NCBI GenBank assembly: GCA_964586175.1
Contig: CAZPGL010000006.1
Location: 1-64,000, forward strand
DNA from: CAZPGL01 sp964586175
Lineage (GTDB): Bacteria > Actinomycetota > Acidimicrobiia > Acidimicrobiales > MedAcidi-G1
Length of the DNA stretch: 64,000 nucleotides
Direction: 5' to 3'
The notes under the pieces are model-generated. The model was not told the origin of the DNA. It ran no database searches and was given only the letters and a program-made list of their open reading frames with translations. This document shows positions 25,948-33,289 of the stretch, piece after piece. How positions within the stretch are numbered: position 1 is the first letter of the stretch; every line of letters begins with the position of its first letter. A program made the position numbers and the translations under genes.

Positions 25948-26834
25948 GCATCGTCATCGACGAGACGACCCGGATCCTGGTGCAGGGCTACACCGGCCGC
26001 ATCGGCTCGTTCCACAGCGAGGAGATGGTCGAGTACGGCACAAACATCGTGGGCGGGGTCACCCCGGGACGCGGTGGCACCACCCACCAGGGGTTGCCGG
26101 TGTTCGACACGGTCAAGGACGCCGTCGACGCCACCGGTGCCGAGGCCAGCATCGTCTTCGTGCCGCCGCCGTTCGCCGCCGACGCCATCATGGAGGCCGC
26201 CGACGGGGGCCTGCGCACCTGCGTGTGCATCACCGACGGCATTCCCGCCCAGGACATGATGAAGGTCAAGCGCTACATGCGCCGCTACAAGGTCGAGAAG
26301 CGCATGCAGCTCATCGGCCCCAACTGTGCCGGTGTCATCAGCCCCGGCAAGGCCCTACTCGGGATCATGCCCGGGCACATCTACAAGCAGGGCGAGGTCG
26401 GCATCATCGGCCGTTCGGGCACGCTGGGCTACGAGGCGGCCTCGCAGTTGAAGGCGGTCGGCATCGGCGTGTCCACCAGCGTCGGCATCGGTGGCGATCC
26501 CATCAACGGCAGCTCGTTCAAGGACCACCTGGCCGCCTTCGAGCAGGATCCCCAGACCCGCGTCGTGGTCATGATCGGCGAGATCGGCGGGCCCCAGGAG
26601 GCCGCGGCGGCCGAGTACGCCCGCGATCACATGTACAAGCCGGTGGTGGGCTACATCGCCGGCCTGACCGCTCCGAAGGGCCGCACCATGGGTCACGCCG
26701 GGGCCATCGTCTCGGCGGCCGGCGAGTCCGCCGAGGAGAAGGTCGACATCCTGCGGGAGTGCGGTGTCACCGTCGTCGAACGCCCGTCGGAATTCGGTTC
26801 GACGGTTGGCGGCGTGCTCTCCCGCTCCTCCTGA
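25944..26834 (+). CDS. mtkB: Malate-CoA ligase (malate thiokinase) alpha subunit
   Basis: 296 residues, SucD family: CoA-binding Rossmann domain (ILVQGYTGRIGSFHSEEM, GGVTPGRGGTTH), then the ligase domain with GPNCAGVISPGKALLGIMPG, SRSGTLGYEA-like IGRSGTLGYEAASQL, and the phospho-histidine H251 in TMGHAGAIVS. The ATG at 25944 overlaps the mtkA stop and has AGGAGG 7 bases upstream. The residues GRIGSFHSEEM differ from the usual SucD GKQGTFHT, as in malate-specific enzymes (by recall, not computed). It completes the mcl-mtkA-mtkB operon. Confidence 0.85.
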   Translation: MSIVIDETTRILVQGYTGRIGSFHSEEMVEYGTNIVGGVTPGRGGTTHQGLPVFDTVKDAVDATGAEASIVFVPPPFAADAIMEAADGGLRTCVCITDGIPAQDMMKVKRYMRRYKVEKRMQLIGPNCAGVISPGKALLGIMPGHIYKQGEVGIIGRSGTLGYEAASQLKAVGIGVSTSVGIGGDPINGSSFKDHLAAFEQDPQTRVVVMIGEIGGPQEAAAAEYARDHMYKPVVGYIAGLTAPKGRTMGHAGAIVSAAGESAEEKVDILRECGVTVVERPSEFGSTVGGVLSRSS

Positions 26835-26881
26835 CCCGCCGGCCGACGGTTCCGGCCGTGTCGGCCGCGGGTCGCAGGCCG

Positions 26882-26887
26882 TAGTCT
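26882..26887 (+). promoter_or_regulatory. -10 hexamer TAGTCT, probable leaderless start of the xdhC-mobA-coxG operon
   Basis: TAGTCT lies 7 bases before the ATG at 26895. The identical hexamer with nearly the same following bases (TGCGGG) precedes the GMC oxidoreductase gene at 43583. Confidence 0.5.
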
Positions 26888-26894
26888 GCGGGCC

Positions 26895-27209
26895 ATGCGG
26901 GAGATCCTCGACGACCTCCGACGCTGGCAGCGTCAGGGCAAGCAGGTGGCCGTGGCGCGTGTCGTCGACCTCGAGGGTTCGGGCCCCCGGCTGCCCGGGG
27001 CGACGATGGGGGTCAACGAGGACGGCGAGGTCGCCGGCTCGGTGTCCGGAGGATGCGTCGAGGGCGCGGTCGTGGTCGAAGCCCTCGAGGTCATCGCCAC
27101 CGGTGACCGGCGCATGGTCACGTTCGGCTACAGCGACGACGAGGCCTTCGCCGTCGGGTTGACCTGTGGCGGCACCGTGCACCTGTTCGTCGAGCCACTG
27201 GACTGGTAG
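26895..27209 (+). CDS. XdhC/CoxI family protein, N-terminal domain only
   Basis: 104 residues: the XdhC-CoxI N-terminal domain, with ARVVDLEGSGPRLPGATM and the hallmark SGGCVEGAVV near residues 53-62. XdhC proteins bind molybdenum cofactor and insert it, after sulfuration, into xanthine-dehydrogenase/CO-dehydrogenase-type enzymes. The usual C-terminal Rossmann domain is encoded separately by the next gene, 2 bases on. Such split XdhC pairs are common in actinobacteria. It heads an apparent operon that may run through ppx. Confidence 0.85.
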   Translation: MREILDDLRRWQRQGKQVAVARVVDLEGSGPRLPGATMGVNEDGEVAGSVSGGCVEGAVVVEALEVIATGDRRMVTFGYSDDEAFAVGLTCGGTVHLFVEPLDW

Positions 27210-27211
27210 CG

Positions 27212-28003
27212 ATGGCCGGCACCCCCATGTTCGACCGGGTCGCTGAACTCATCGATGACGAGGCACCGTTCGCGCTGGTGACGGTGGTCGACGGTCCTGG
27301 AGTCGGGGCCAAGATGGTGGTCCAGCCCCCGCACACCGTCGACGGCACCCTCGGCGACGCCGGCCTCGACCGGGTGGCGGCCCGCGACGCGTTGGGCGAG
27401 CTGGCCGCCGGGCGTTCCGGGGTGCGCCACTACGGCGAACACGGCGAGGCCCGCGAGGAGGTGGTGCAGGTCTTCATCGAGTCGTTCGCCCCGCCGCCCC
27501 GCATGCTCATCTTCGGCGCCGTCGACTTCACCGCCGCCCTGGTGCGGGTGGCCAAGGTGCTCGGCTACCGGGTCACGGTGTGCGACGCCCGTGAGGTGTT
27601 CGCCACCCGGAAGCGGTTCCCGCTGGCCGATGCCGTGGTCGTCGACTGGCCCGACCGCCTCCTGGCCGAGGTCGGCGACCAGCTCGGTGGTCGGGACGCC
27701 GTGTGCATCCTGACCCACGACAACAAGTTCGACGTGCCGGCGGTGGTCGCCGCCCTCGCCACCGACGTCGGCTACATCGGGGTCATGGGATCGCGTCGCA
27801 CCCACGACAACCGGACGGACCGCCTGCGTGAGGCCGGGGTCGACGACGAGGGGCTGGCCCGGCTGCGGTCGCCGATCGGCCTCGACGTCGGGGCGCGCAC
27901 GCCCGAAGAGACCGCCATCTCGATCGTGGCCGAGATCATCGCCCTGCGAACCGGACGGTCGGCCCGGTCGCTGTCGGCCACCGACGGCCCGATCCACGAC
28001 TGA
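27212..28003 (+). CDS. XdhC family protein, Rossmann (C-terminal) domain with extra N-terminal region
   Basis: 263 residues. The C-terminal 150 form the XdhC Rossmann domain: MLIFGAVDFTAALVRVAKVLGYRVTVCDAR, ILTHDNKFDVPAV, YIGVMGSRRTHDNR, and the end PIGLDVGARTPEETAISIVAEIIA. The first 100 residues look like a second, degenerate copy of the N-domain without the Cys of SGGC. It works with the preceding gene in molybdenum-cofactor handling. The neighbouring MobA-like and CoxG genes agree. Confidence 0.85.
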   Translation: MAGTPMFDRVAELIDDEAPFALVTVVDGPGVGAKMVVQPPHTVDGTLGDAGLDRVAARDALGELAAGRSGVRHYGEHGEAREEVVQVFIESFAPPPRMLIFGAVDFTAALVRVAKVLGYRVTVCDAREVFATRKRFPLADAVVVDWPDRLLAEVGDQLGGRDAVCILTHDNKFDVPAVVAALATDVGYIGVMGSRRTHDNRTDRLREAGVDDEGLARLRSPIGLDVGARTPEETAISIVAEIIALRTGRSARSLSATDGPIHD

Positions 28004-28011
28004 GCCCCGCC

Positions 28012-28569
28012 GTGAGTGTCGCCGCCGTCGTACTGGCCGCCGGTGCGGGAGCCCGCTGGAACGGCCCCGGCCACAAGCTGACGGTGGCCTTCCGCGGTCG
28101 TCCTCTGGCCGCCTGGGCCGTTGACGCCGCGATGTCCGCAGGTGCCGACGAGACGATCGTGGTGACCGGTGCGGTCGACCTCGGCGGGATCGTGCCCGCC
28201 GGGTGCACGACGGTCCACAACCCGGCGTGGGCCGACGGTCAGGCGACCTCGCTACAGGCCGCGGTGGCCCATGCCCGCCGGGCACGACACGAGGCGGTCG
28301 TGGTCGGCCTGGCCGACGCCCCGCTGGTGGGTGCCGGCGCATGGCGGGCCGTGGCCGAGCGGTCCGACGACCTGGTGTGCGCCACGTTCGACGGGCGACG
28401 CCGACCGCCGGTCAGGATCGGCGCCGCCCTCTGGGACGAGTTGCCAACGGAGGGCGACGAGGGGGCTCGGGGCCTGCTGGCACGTCGGGCATCGTGGGTG
28501 GTGGAAGTAGCGTGCGATGGTCATCCCGCCGACATCGACACCGTGGAGGATCTCAGGCAGTGGAGTTGA
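28012..28569 (+). CDS. MobA-like NTP transferase (molybdenum cofactor cytidylyl/guanylyltransferase type)
   Basis: 185 residues, nucleotidyltransferase fold. The N-terminal signature VVLAAGAGARWNGPGHKL (Ala-Gly rich loop with Arg and Lys) matches the MobA/MocA group. VVGLADAPLV carries the metal-binding Asp, and a terminal DIDTVEDL motif is typical of MocA-like proteins. It probably adds CMP or GMP to molybdopterin for a xanthine-oxidase-family enzyme; MocA (CMP) is the expected partner of XdhC. GTG start at 28012. It overlaps coxG by 10 bases. Confidence 0.8.
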   Translation: MSVAAVVLAAGAGARWNGPGHKLTVAFRGRPLAAWAVDAAMSAGADETIVVTGAVDLGGIVPAGCTTVHNPAWADGQATSLQAAVAHARRARHEAVVVGLADAPLVGAGAWRAVAERSDDLVCATFDGRRRPPVRIGAALWDELPTEGDEGARGLLARRASWVVEVACDGHPADIDTVEDLRQWS

Positions 28570-29207
28570 ACAACGAGTTCGAGGTGGCGGCGCCGATCGA
28601 CCAGGTCTGGTCGGTGCTCACCGACGTCGAGCGCATCGCTCCATGTCTGCCCGGGTCTCAGCTCCAGGAGATCGAGGGCGATGAGTTCCGGGGTGTCGTC
28701 AAGGTCAAGGTGGGCCCCATCACCGCGCAGTACAAGGGCGCGGCGGCGTTTGCCGAGCGTGACGACGACGCCCACCGCGCTGTGCTGCGGGCCGAGGGGC
28801 GCGACACCCGGGGTGCCGGCAACGCCTCGGCCGACATCATCGCCCAACTCGAGGCCATCGACGGCGGTACCCGGGTGTCGGTGACCACCGACCTCAGCGT
28901 CACCGGCAAGGTGGCCCAGTTCGGACGGGGCGTCATGGCCGACGTGTCCCGGAAGCTCATGGGCCAGTTCGCCGACAACCTGAGTGAGCTCATCACCGCC
29001 GACGACGCCACACCGCAGGGCGGCGTCGCCGCCGAGCCCGATCCCGGAGGGGACCTGCCCGACGGCGGGGCCGTCCGGGTCGTCGACGCCCCCGAGGCCG
29101 AGGCCGTCGACCTGCTCGGCGCGGCCGGAGCCCCGGTGCTCAAGCGGCTGGCACCCGCCGTGCTGGCGGCCGTCGTGGTGGTCGTGCTCATCGTCGTCCT
29201 GGTCTAG
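28560..29207 (+). CDS. coxG: CoxG-family SRPBCC protein with C-terminal membrane anchor
   Basis: 215 residues. CoxG/START-like domain: LNNEFEVAAPIDQVWSVLTDVERIAPCLPG at the start, VVKVKVGPITAQYKG, and FGRGVMADVSRKLMGQFADNL near 130. A Pro/Asp-rich linker leads to a C-terminal hydrophobic helix of about 20 residues, ending in Leu-Val. In CO-oxidising bacteria CoxG tethers CO dehydrogenase to the membrane and moves quinone (recently described role, by recall). Start GTG at 28560, inside the MobA-like gene. DUF501 follows after only 4 bases. Confidence 0.88.
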   Translation: MELNNEFEVAAPIDQVWSVLTDVERIAPCLPGSQLQEIEGDEFRGVVKVKVGPITAQYKGAAAFAERDDDAHRAVLRAEGRDTRGAGNASADIIAQLEAIDGGTRVSVTTDLSVTGKVAQFGRGVMADVSRKLMGQFADNLSELITADDATPQGGVAAEPDPGGDLPDGGAVRVVDAPEAEAVDLLGAAGAPVLKRLAPAVLAAVVVVVLIVVLV

Positions 29208-29211
29208 GCCG

Positions 29212-29673
29212 GTGCCTGTTCCTGCGTCCGAGGCCGACCGGGCGAGGGTCGCCGAGTTGCTGGGCCGTCCGCCCGCCGGGGCCTTCGAGGTCGTGGTCCG
29301 CGATGCTTCTGGCGATCCGGTGGTGATCCGGAACCATCCGCTGCTCGACGACGGCCGTCCCATGCCCACCCGCTTCTGGCTGGTCGGGGCCGACCTGCGG
29401 TCCCGGATCGGGACGCTGGAGTCCATTGGTGGGGTGCGGGCCGCCGAGGCCGCCGTCGACCCCGGTGAGTTGCGGGCCGCCCACGACCGGTACGCCGCCG
29501 AACGGGACGCCGACATTCCTGGCGACCATCCCGGCCATCGACCCAGCGCCGGGGTGGGGGGCACCCGTCGGGGGGTCAAGTGTCTGCACGCTCACTACGC
29601 ATGGTTCCTGGCCGGGGGCGACGACCCGGTTGGCCGCTGGGTCCACGAGCGTCTGGAGGCCGGCGATGTCTGA
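29212..29673 (+). CDS. DUF501 protein
   Basis: 153 residues of the actinobacterial DUF501 family: LGRPPAGAFEVVVRD at the N-terminus, TRFWLVGADLRSRIGTLES in the middle, and CLHAHYAWFLAGGDDPVGRW with conserved Cys/His near the C-terminus. The function is unknown. In most actinobacteria it stands directly after ftsB and before ppx; here it still precedes ppx (29 bases) but is separated from ftsB by 13 kb. GTG at 29212 chosen because the coding similarity begins there. Confidence 0.88.
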   Translation: MPVPASEADRARVAELLGRPPAGAFEVVVRDASGDPVVIRNHPLLDDGRPMPTRFWLVGADLRSRIGTLESIGGVRAAEAAVDPGELRAAHDRYAAERDADIPGDHPGHRPSAGVGGTRRGVKCLHAHYAWFLAGGDDPVGRWVHERLEAGDV

Positions 29674-29702
29674 GCCGGCAGAACTCGTGCGGGGGTCCGG
29701 TC

Positions 29703-30614
29703 GTGGCTGAGCTGGTGGGGGCCGTCGACTGCGGCACCAACTCGACGCGGATGCTCATCGGCGATGGGCAGCGCACCGTCGAACGCCTGATGCGCATCAC
29801 CCGGCTGGGCGAGGGAGTGGACGCCACCGGGCGTCTGGCCCCCGAGGCCATCGCCCGGGTGGTCACCGTGCTGGAGGAGTACCGCGTCGTGTTCGACCGC
29901 CACGGGGTCACGAGGCTGCGGGTGACGGCCACCTCGGCGGCCCGGGACGCCGCCAACCGGGATGAGTTCTTCGACGCCGCCGAGGCAGCGCTCGGGGTGC
30001 GCCCCGAGTTGTTGTCGGGACGGGAGGAGGGGCGGCTGTCCTTCGCCGGGGCCACCGCCGACCTGGATCCCGTGGATGGCCCGTTCCTCATCGTCGACAT
30101 CGGCGGCGGGTCCACCGAGTTCGTGGTCGGCTTGACCGAGGCCGAGGCCGCCATGTCGTGCGACATCGGGTGTGTGCGCCTGACCGAGCAGTGGATCGAC
30201 CACGACCCGCCGCTGCCCGAGGAGTTGGTGGCCTGTCTGTCGATCACCGAGGCGCATCTGGACGACGTGTTGCGTGCGATGCCGGCCGTCACCGGTGCCG
30301 CGACCCTGGTGGGCCTGGCCGGCACGGTGTCGTGCGCGGCGGCCGTCGAGCAGGGGCTGGCCGTCTACGACCGGGACCTGATCCACCATTTCCGGCTGTC
30401 CAAGGCGGCGGCCGAGGACGTGTTCCGGACCCTGGCCACCGAGAACCGGGCTGAGCGCATGGAGAACCCCGGCATGGAGGAGGCCCGGGCCGACGTGATC
30501 GTCGGCGGCATGAGCATCCTGGTGAAGGTCATGCGGCAGTTGGGGTTCGACGAGTGCCTGGTGTCGGAGGCCGACATCCTGGACGGGTTGGTCGCGTCAC
30601 AGGTCGAGGCCTGA
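29703..30614 (+). CDS. ppx: Exopolyphosphatase / guanosine pentaphosphate phosphohydrolase family
   Basis: 303 residues, the short single-module actinobacterial Ppx/GppA form. ASKHA-fold motifs: VGAVDCGTNSTRMLIGD (phosphate 1), TSAARDAANRDEFF, SGREEGRLSFAGA (catalytic Glu), IVDIGGGSTEFVVG (phosphate 2), and GLAGTVSCAAA. It hydrolyses polyphosphate and/or pppGpp. The GTG at 29703 gives the usual start (AELVGAVDCGTNS). Likely co-transcribed with DUF501 and the upstream cofactor genes, then followed by an AT-rich promoter region for the aminotransferase. Confidence 0.93.
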   Translation: MAELVGAVDCGTNSTRMLIGDGQRTVERLMRITRLGEGVDATGRLAPEAIARVVTVLEEYRVVFDRHGVTRLRVTATSAARDAANRDEFFDAAEAALGVRPELLSGREEGRLSFAGATADLDPVDGPFLIVDIGGGSTEFVVGLTEAEAAMSCDIGCVRLTEQWIDHDPPLPEELVACLSITEAHLDDVLRAMPAVTGAATLVGLAGTVSCAAAVEQGLAVYDRDLIHHFRLSKAAAEDVFRTLATENRAERMENPGMEEARADVIVGGMSILVKVMRQLGFDECLVSEADILDGLVASQVEA

Positions 30615-30618
30615 GGTC

Positions 30619-30668
30619 GGGAAAAAGTTTCCCACGAGTAGTGATATTTTGCTATGGTGAAACACCAT
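30619..30668 (+). promoter_or_regulatory. Promoter of glyoxylate aminotransferase with two perfect palindromes
   Basis: This AT-rich segment stands out in GC-rich DNA. GGGAAA-AAG-TTTCCC (30619-30633) is a perfect palindrome. TATGGT (30653-30658) is a -10-like hexamer 8 bases before the ATG. ATGGTG-AAA-CACCAT (30654-30668) is a second perfect palindrome covering that hexamer, the presumed start site and the start codon. Binding there would block transcription, so repression is the simplest reading. Confidence 0.45.
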
Positions 30669-31761
30669 GGCACATGCAGACCGCATCCTCATGGGGCCCG
30701 GTCCCGGCAACCCGTACCCCGAGGTCCTCGAGGCCTTCGGACGACCGGTGCTCGGACATCTCGACCCCGACTTCATCGCCCTCCTCGACGAGACCTGTGA
30801 CCGGCTCCGAGAGGTATTCCGCACCGCCAACCCACTGACCTTCCCCGTGTCGGCCACCGGTTCGGCCGGCATGGAGGCCACCGTCGTCAACGTGGTCGGC
30901 CCCGGCGACACCATCGTCGTCGGCGTCAACGGTGTGTTCGGTGGCCGCCTGTGCGACGTGGCCGAACGCTGCGGTGCCGACGTCGTGCGGGTCGACGTCG
31001 AATGGGGACGGGCCATCGACCCCCAGCAGCTGCTCGACGCCCACCCGAACCCCAAGGTCATCGCCGTCGTCCACGCCGAGACCTCGACCGGTGTCCGCAA
31101 CGACATCGCCGAGTTGGGGGCTGCCAAGGGCGACAGCCTGCTGCTCGTCGACTGCGTCACCTCGCTCGGCGGCATTCCACTCGAGATCGACGAATGGGGT
31201 GTCGACCTGGCCTACAGCGGCACCCAGAAGTGCCTGGGCGTGCCTCCCGGGCTGTCACCGGTCACCGTGTCGGGCGCCGCCATCGAACGGTTCGTGCCCA
31301 AGTCGCCATCCTGGTACCTCGACTTCGCCATGATCGCCGACTACGTCACCGGCGGCACGACCCGCGCCTACCACCACACGGCCCCCATCTCGATGATCTA
31401 CGGGCTCCACGCCGGACTCGGCGTCGTCCTCGACGAGGGCCTCGACAACGTCCAGGCCCGCCACCGGGCCTGCGGCGAGCGCCTCCAAGAGGGCCTGGTC
31501 AAGCTGGGCTTCGACTTGTTCGCCCAGGAGGGCCACCGGCTGCCCGAACTGACCTCGGTCGTGGTGCCCACTGACCGCCTGCCCGACGGTATGGACGAAG
31601 CTGCGGTGCGCCGCCTGCTCCTCGACCGGTACGACATCGAGATCGGCGGCGGCCTGGGCCCGGTGGCCGGCAAGGTGTGGCGCATCGGCTGCATGGGCCA
31701 TACCGCCCGTGAACGCAACGTGTCGCTGCTGCTCGGCGCCTTGGGCGAGATCTTCGGCTGA
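30667..31761 (+). CDS. Alanine/serine-glyoxylate aminotransferase (class V PLP enzyme)
   Basis: 364 residues of the AGT1/SgaA family. Start LMGPGPGNPYPEVLEA, TGSAGMEATVVNVV, GVNGVFGGR, VHAETSTGVRNDIAEL, DCVTSLGGIPLEIDEWGVD and the PLP Lys at K188 in SGTQKCLGVPPGLSPVTVS are present. It transfers an amino group from Ala or Ser to glyoxylate, giving glycine. It lies just outside the mcl-mtkAB block, whose lyase produces glyoxylate, and has its own promoter with operator-like palindromes. Whether serine or alanine is the donor cannot be decided by eye. Confidence 0.88.
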   Translation: MAHADRILMGPGPGNPYPEVLEAFGRPVLGHLDPDFIALLDETCDRLREVFRTANPLTFPVSATGSAGMEATVVNVVGPGDTIVVGVNGVFGGRLCDVAERCGADVVRVDVEWGRAIDPQQLLDAHPNPKVIAVVHAETSTGVRNDIAELGAAKGDSLLLVDCVTSLGGIPLEIDEWGVDLAYSGTQKCLGVPPGLSPVTVSGAAIERFVPKSPSWYLDFAMIADYVTGGTTRAYHHTAPISMIYGLHAGLGVVLDEGLDNVQARHRACGERLQEGLVKLGFDLFAQEGHRLPELTSVVVPTDRLPDGMDEAAVRRLLLDRYDIEIGGGLGPVAGKVWRIGCMGHTARERNVSLLLGALGEIFG

Positions 31762-31815
31762 AACCGGTTCGGCCCGGCTGGTCACCAGTCGGCCCGCATG
31801 GGAAGACTCGGGCCC

Positions 31816-32430
31816 ATGAAGGAGCGGTGTGCCGGGGACGGTCCGGTGTTGCATGGCCGGCGGGTCAGCCTCCGGCCTCTCGAGAACGAGGACTTCGACG
31901 CGTGGCGGGAGGTGAGGTCGCACAACCGCGAGTGGCTCACCGTCTGGGAGCCTCGTCGGCCGGCTGGCCATGCCGATCCGGCCGATGACCAGCAGGCCTT
32001 CACCGTGCGTTGCAGCTCGCGACGTCGTGAACGACAACTGGGAACCGGCTGGGGATTCGGGATCTTCGTCGGGTCGGCGTTGATCGGCGAAATCAACCTC
32101 AACAACGTGGTCCGGGGTGCGTTCCAGAGCGCCCACGTCGGCTACTGGGTCGACGAACGCCAGGCCGGCAACGGCTACACGCCCGAAGCGTTGGTCGCCC
32201 TGGCCCGGTTCGCCTTCGTCGATCAGGGCCTGCACCGCATCCAGGTCTCGATCGTGCCCCGGAACACAGCCTCCCGGCGGGTCGCCGAGAAGCTGGACCT
32301 GCGTTGTGAGGGGCTCGCCGAGCGCTACCTCGAGATCGACGGCGTGTGGGAGGACCACCTGCGGTTCGCCATGACGGCTGAAGAGTGGACGGTCCGGGCC
32401 GACGAGCTGGCCGCGGCCTGGCTGACCTGA
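31816..32430 (+). CDS. GNAT-family N-acetyltransferase (RimJ/RimL type)
   Basis: 204 residues. RimJ-like acetyltransferase: GRRVSLRPLENEDFDAWREVR near the start, FGIFVGSALIGEINLNNVVRGAFQSAHVGYWVDERQAGNGYTPEAL (acetyl-CoA loop QAGNGYT, with Gln/Gly-X-Gly variation), HRIQVSIVPRNTASRRVAEKL, and a terminal WEDHLRFAMT. Members acetylate N-termini of ribosomal proteins or small amines. Start ATG 31816 has GGAAG nine bases upstream; ATG 31798 is possible. It stands alone between a forward and a reverse gene. Confidence 0.85.
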   Translation: MKERCAGDGPVLHGRRVSLRPLENEDFDAWREVRSHNREWLTVWEPRRPAGHADPADDQQAFTVRCSSRRRERQLGTGWGFGIFVGSALIGEINLNNVVRGAFQSAHVGYWVDERQAGNGYTPEALVALARFAFVDQGLHRIQVSIVPRNTASRRVAEKLDLRCEGLAERYLEIDGVWEDHLRFAMTAEEWTVRADELAAAWLT

Positions 32431-32445
32431 GGCTGCCGCAGCCGC

Positions 32446-33216
32446 TCAGCCCTTGTCGGCGATACGGGCCTTGAGCCGGCCCACCATGTCGGTGAACGCC
32501 GGCTGACGCATCGACTCCCGTTGGGGGCCCAACTCCAGTTCGACCGAGGCCGTCGAATCGGTGACGGCGGCCGTGGCGTGCAGCGTGGCCTTGGTCGACG
32601 CCACCAGGTCGCGGGGGAACGAAGCCGCCTTGGCGGCCAGCTCGCAGGCCCGGTCCACGAGATCGTCATCGTCGACACACTCCCAGGCCACCCCTCGTCG
32701 CACGGCTTCCTCGGCCGACAGGATCTGGCCGAACAGCACCATGGCCTTGGCCGTGGCCAGGTCGGTGATGTTGCGAAGCCGCCACGTGTGGCCGCCACCA
32801 GGGTGGATGCCGATGTCGAGGAAGCGAGAGTCGAAGCGGCCCGACCGGCCGGCGATGACGAGGTCGCAGGCCAGGATCATGTTCATTCCGGCACCCACCG
32901 CGGCACCGTTCACCGCGGCGACCGTCGGCAGCGGTGTGTGGGCGACCCGCAGGAAGCCGGTGTAGATGTCGGTGAGGTCGCCACCCCGGCCGCGGCCCTC
33001 GCCGGCGTCGAGCAGGTCGTCGAGGACCGCCCCGGCGCAGAAGCCCTTGCCGGCCCCGGTGAGGACGACCGCCCCGACCCCGTCGTCGGCCTCCAGATCG
33101 TCGAATGCCTCGAGTAGGGCGTCGTTCAGCGCGGCCGAGATGGCGTTGCGGCGGTCGGGATCGTTGAAGGTGAGCAGGGCGACACGGTCGCGCCGCTCAA
33201 TGGTGAGGATGGACAT
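32446..33216 (-). CDS. Crotonase-family (enoyl-CoA hydratase/isomerase-like) protein lacking both catalytic Glu
   Basis: 256 residues, crotonase fold: RRNAISAALNDALLEAF, LTGAGKGFCAGAVL (oxyanion hole), TVAAVNGAAVGAGMNMILACDLVIA and IGIHPGGGHTWRL. In true enoyl-CoA hydratases the segments corresponding to AGMNMI and DSRFLDIGI carry the two catalytic Glu. Here these positions read Asn and Phe, so a hydratase reaction is doubtful. The substrate should still be an acyl-CoA. Start ATG 33216, with CAGAAT 7 bases upstream. Divergent from the MFS gene. Confidence 0.8.
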   Translation of the reverse strand: MSILTIERRDRVALLTFNDPDRRNAISAALNDALLEAFDDLEADDGVGAVVLTGAGKGFCAGAVLDDLLDAGEGRGRGGDLTDIYTGFLRVAHTPLPTVAAVNGAAVGAGMNMILACDLVIAGRSGRFDSRFLDIGIHPGGGHTWRLRNITDLATAKAMVLFGQILSAEEAVRRGVAWECVDDDDLVDRACELAAKAASFPRDLVASTKATLHATAAVTDSTASVELELGPQRESMRQPAFTDMVGRLKARIADKG

Positions 33217-33277
33217 ACCGCCGATTCTGGCATGCCCGGCATGCCCGCCGGTTGCCGGACCGATCCCGGGTGGGCCG

Positions 33278-33283
33278 TAAGGT
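33278..33283 (+). promoter_or_regulatory. -10 hexamer TAAGGT, probable leaderless start of MFS gene
   Basis: TAAGGT lies 6 bases before the ATG at 33290, without a Shine-Dalgarno. It sits in the 73-base region divergent from the crotonase-like gene. Confidence 0.5.
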
Positions 33284-33289
33284 CGGCCC

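Noticed and set aside
24772..26834. Calling these genes succinyl-CoA synthetase (sucC/sucD)
   Set aside because: Immediate coupling with malyl-CoA lyase, divergence from ppc and the detailed pattern favour malate-CoA ligase. A phylogeny would settle it.
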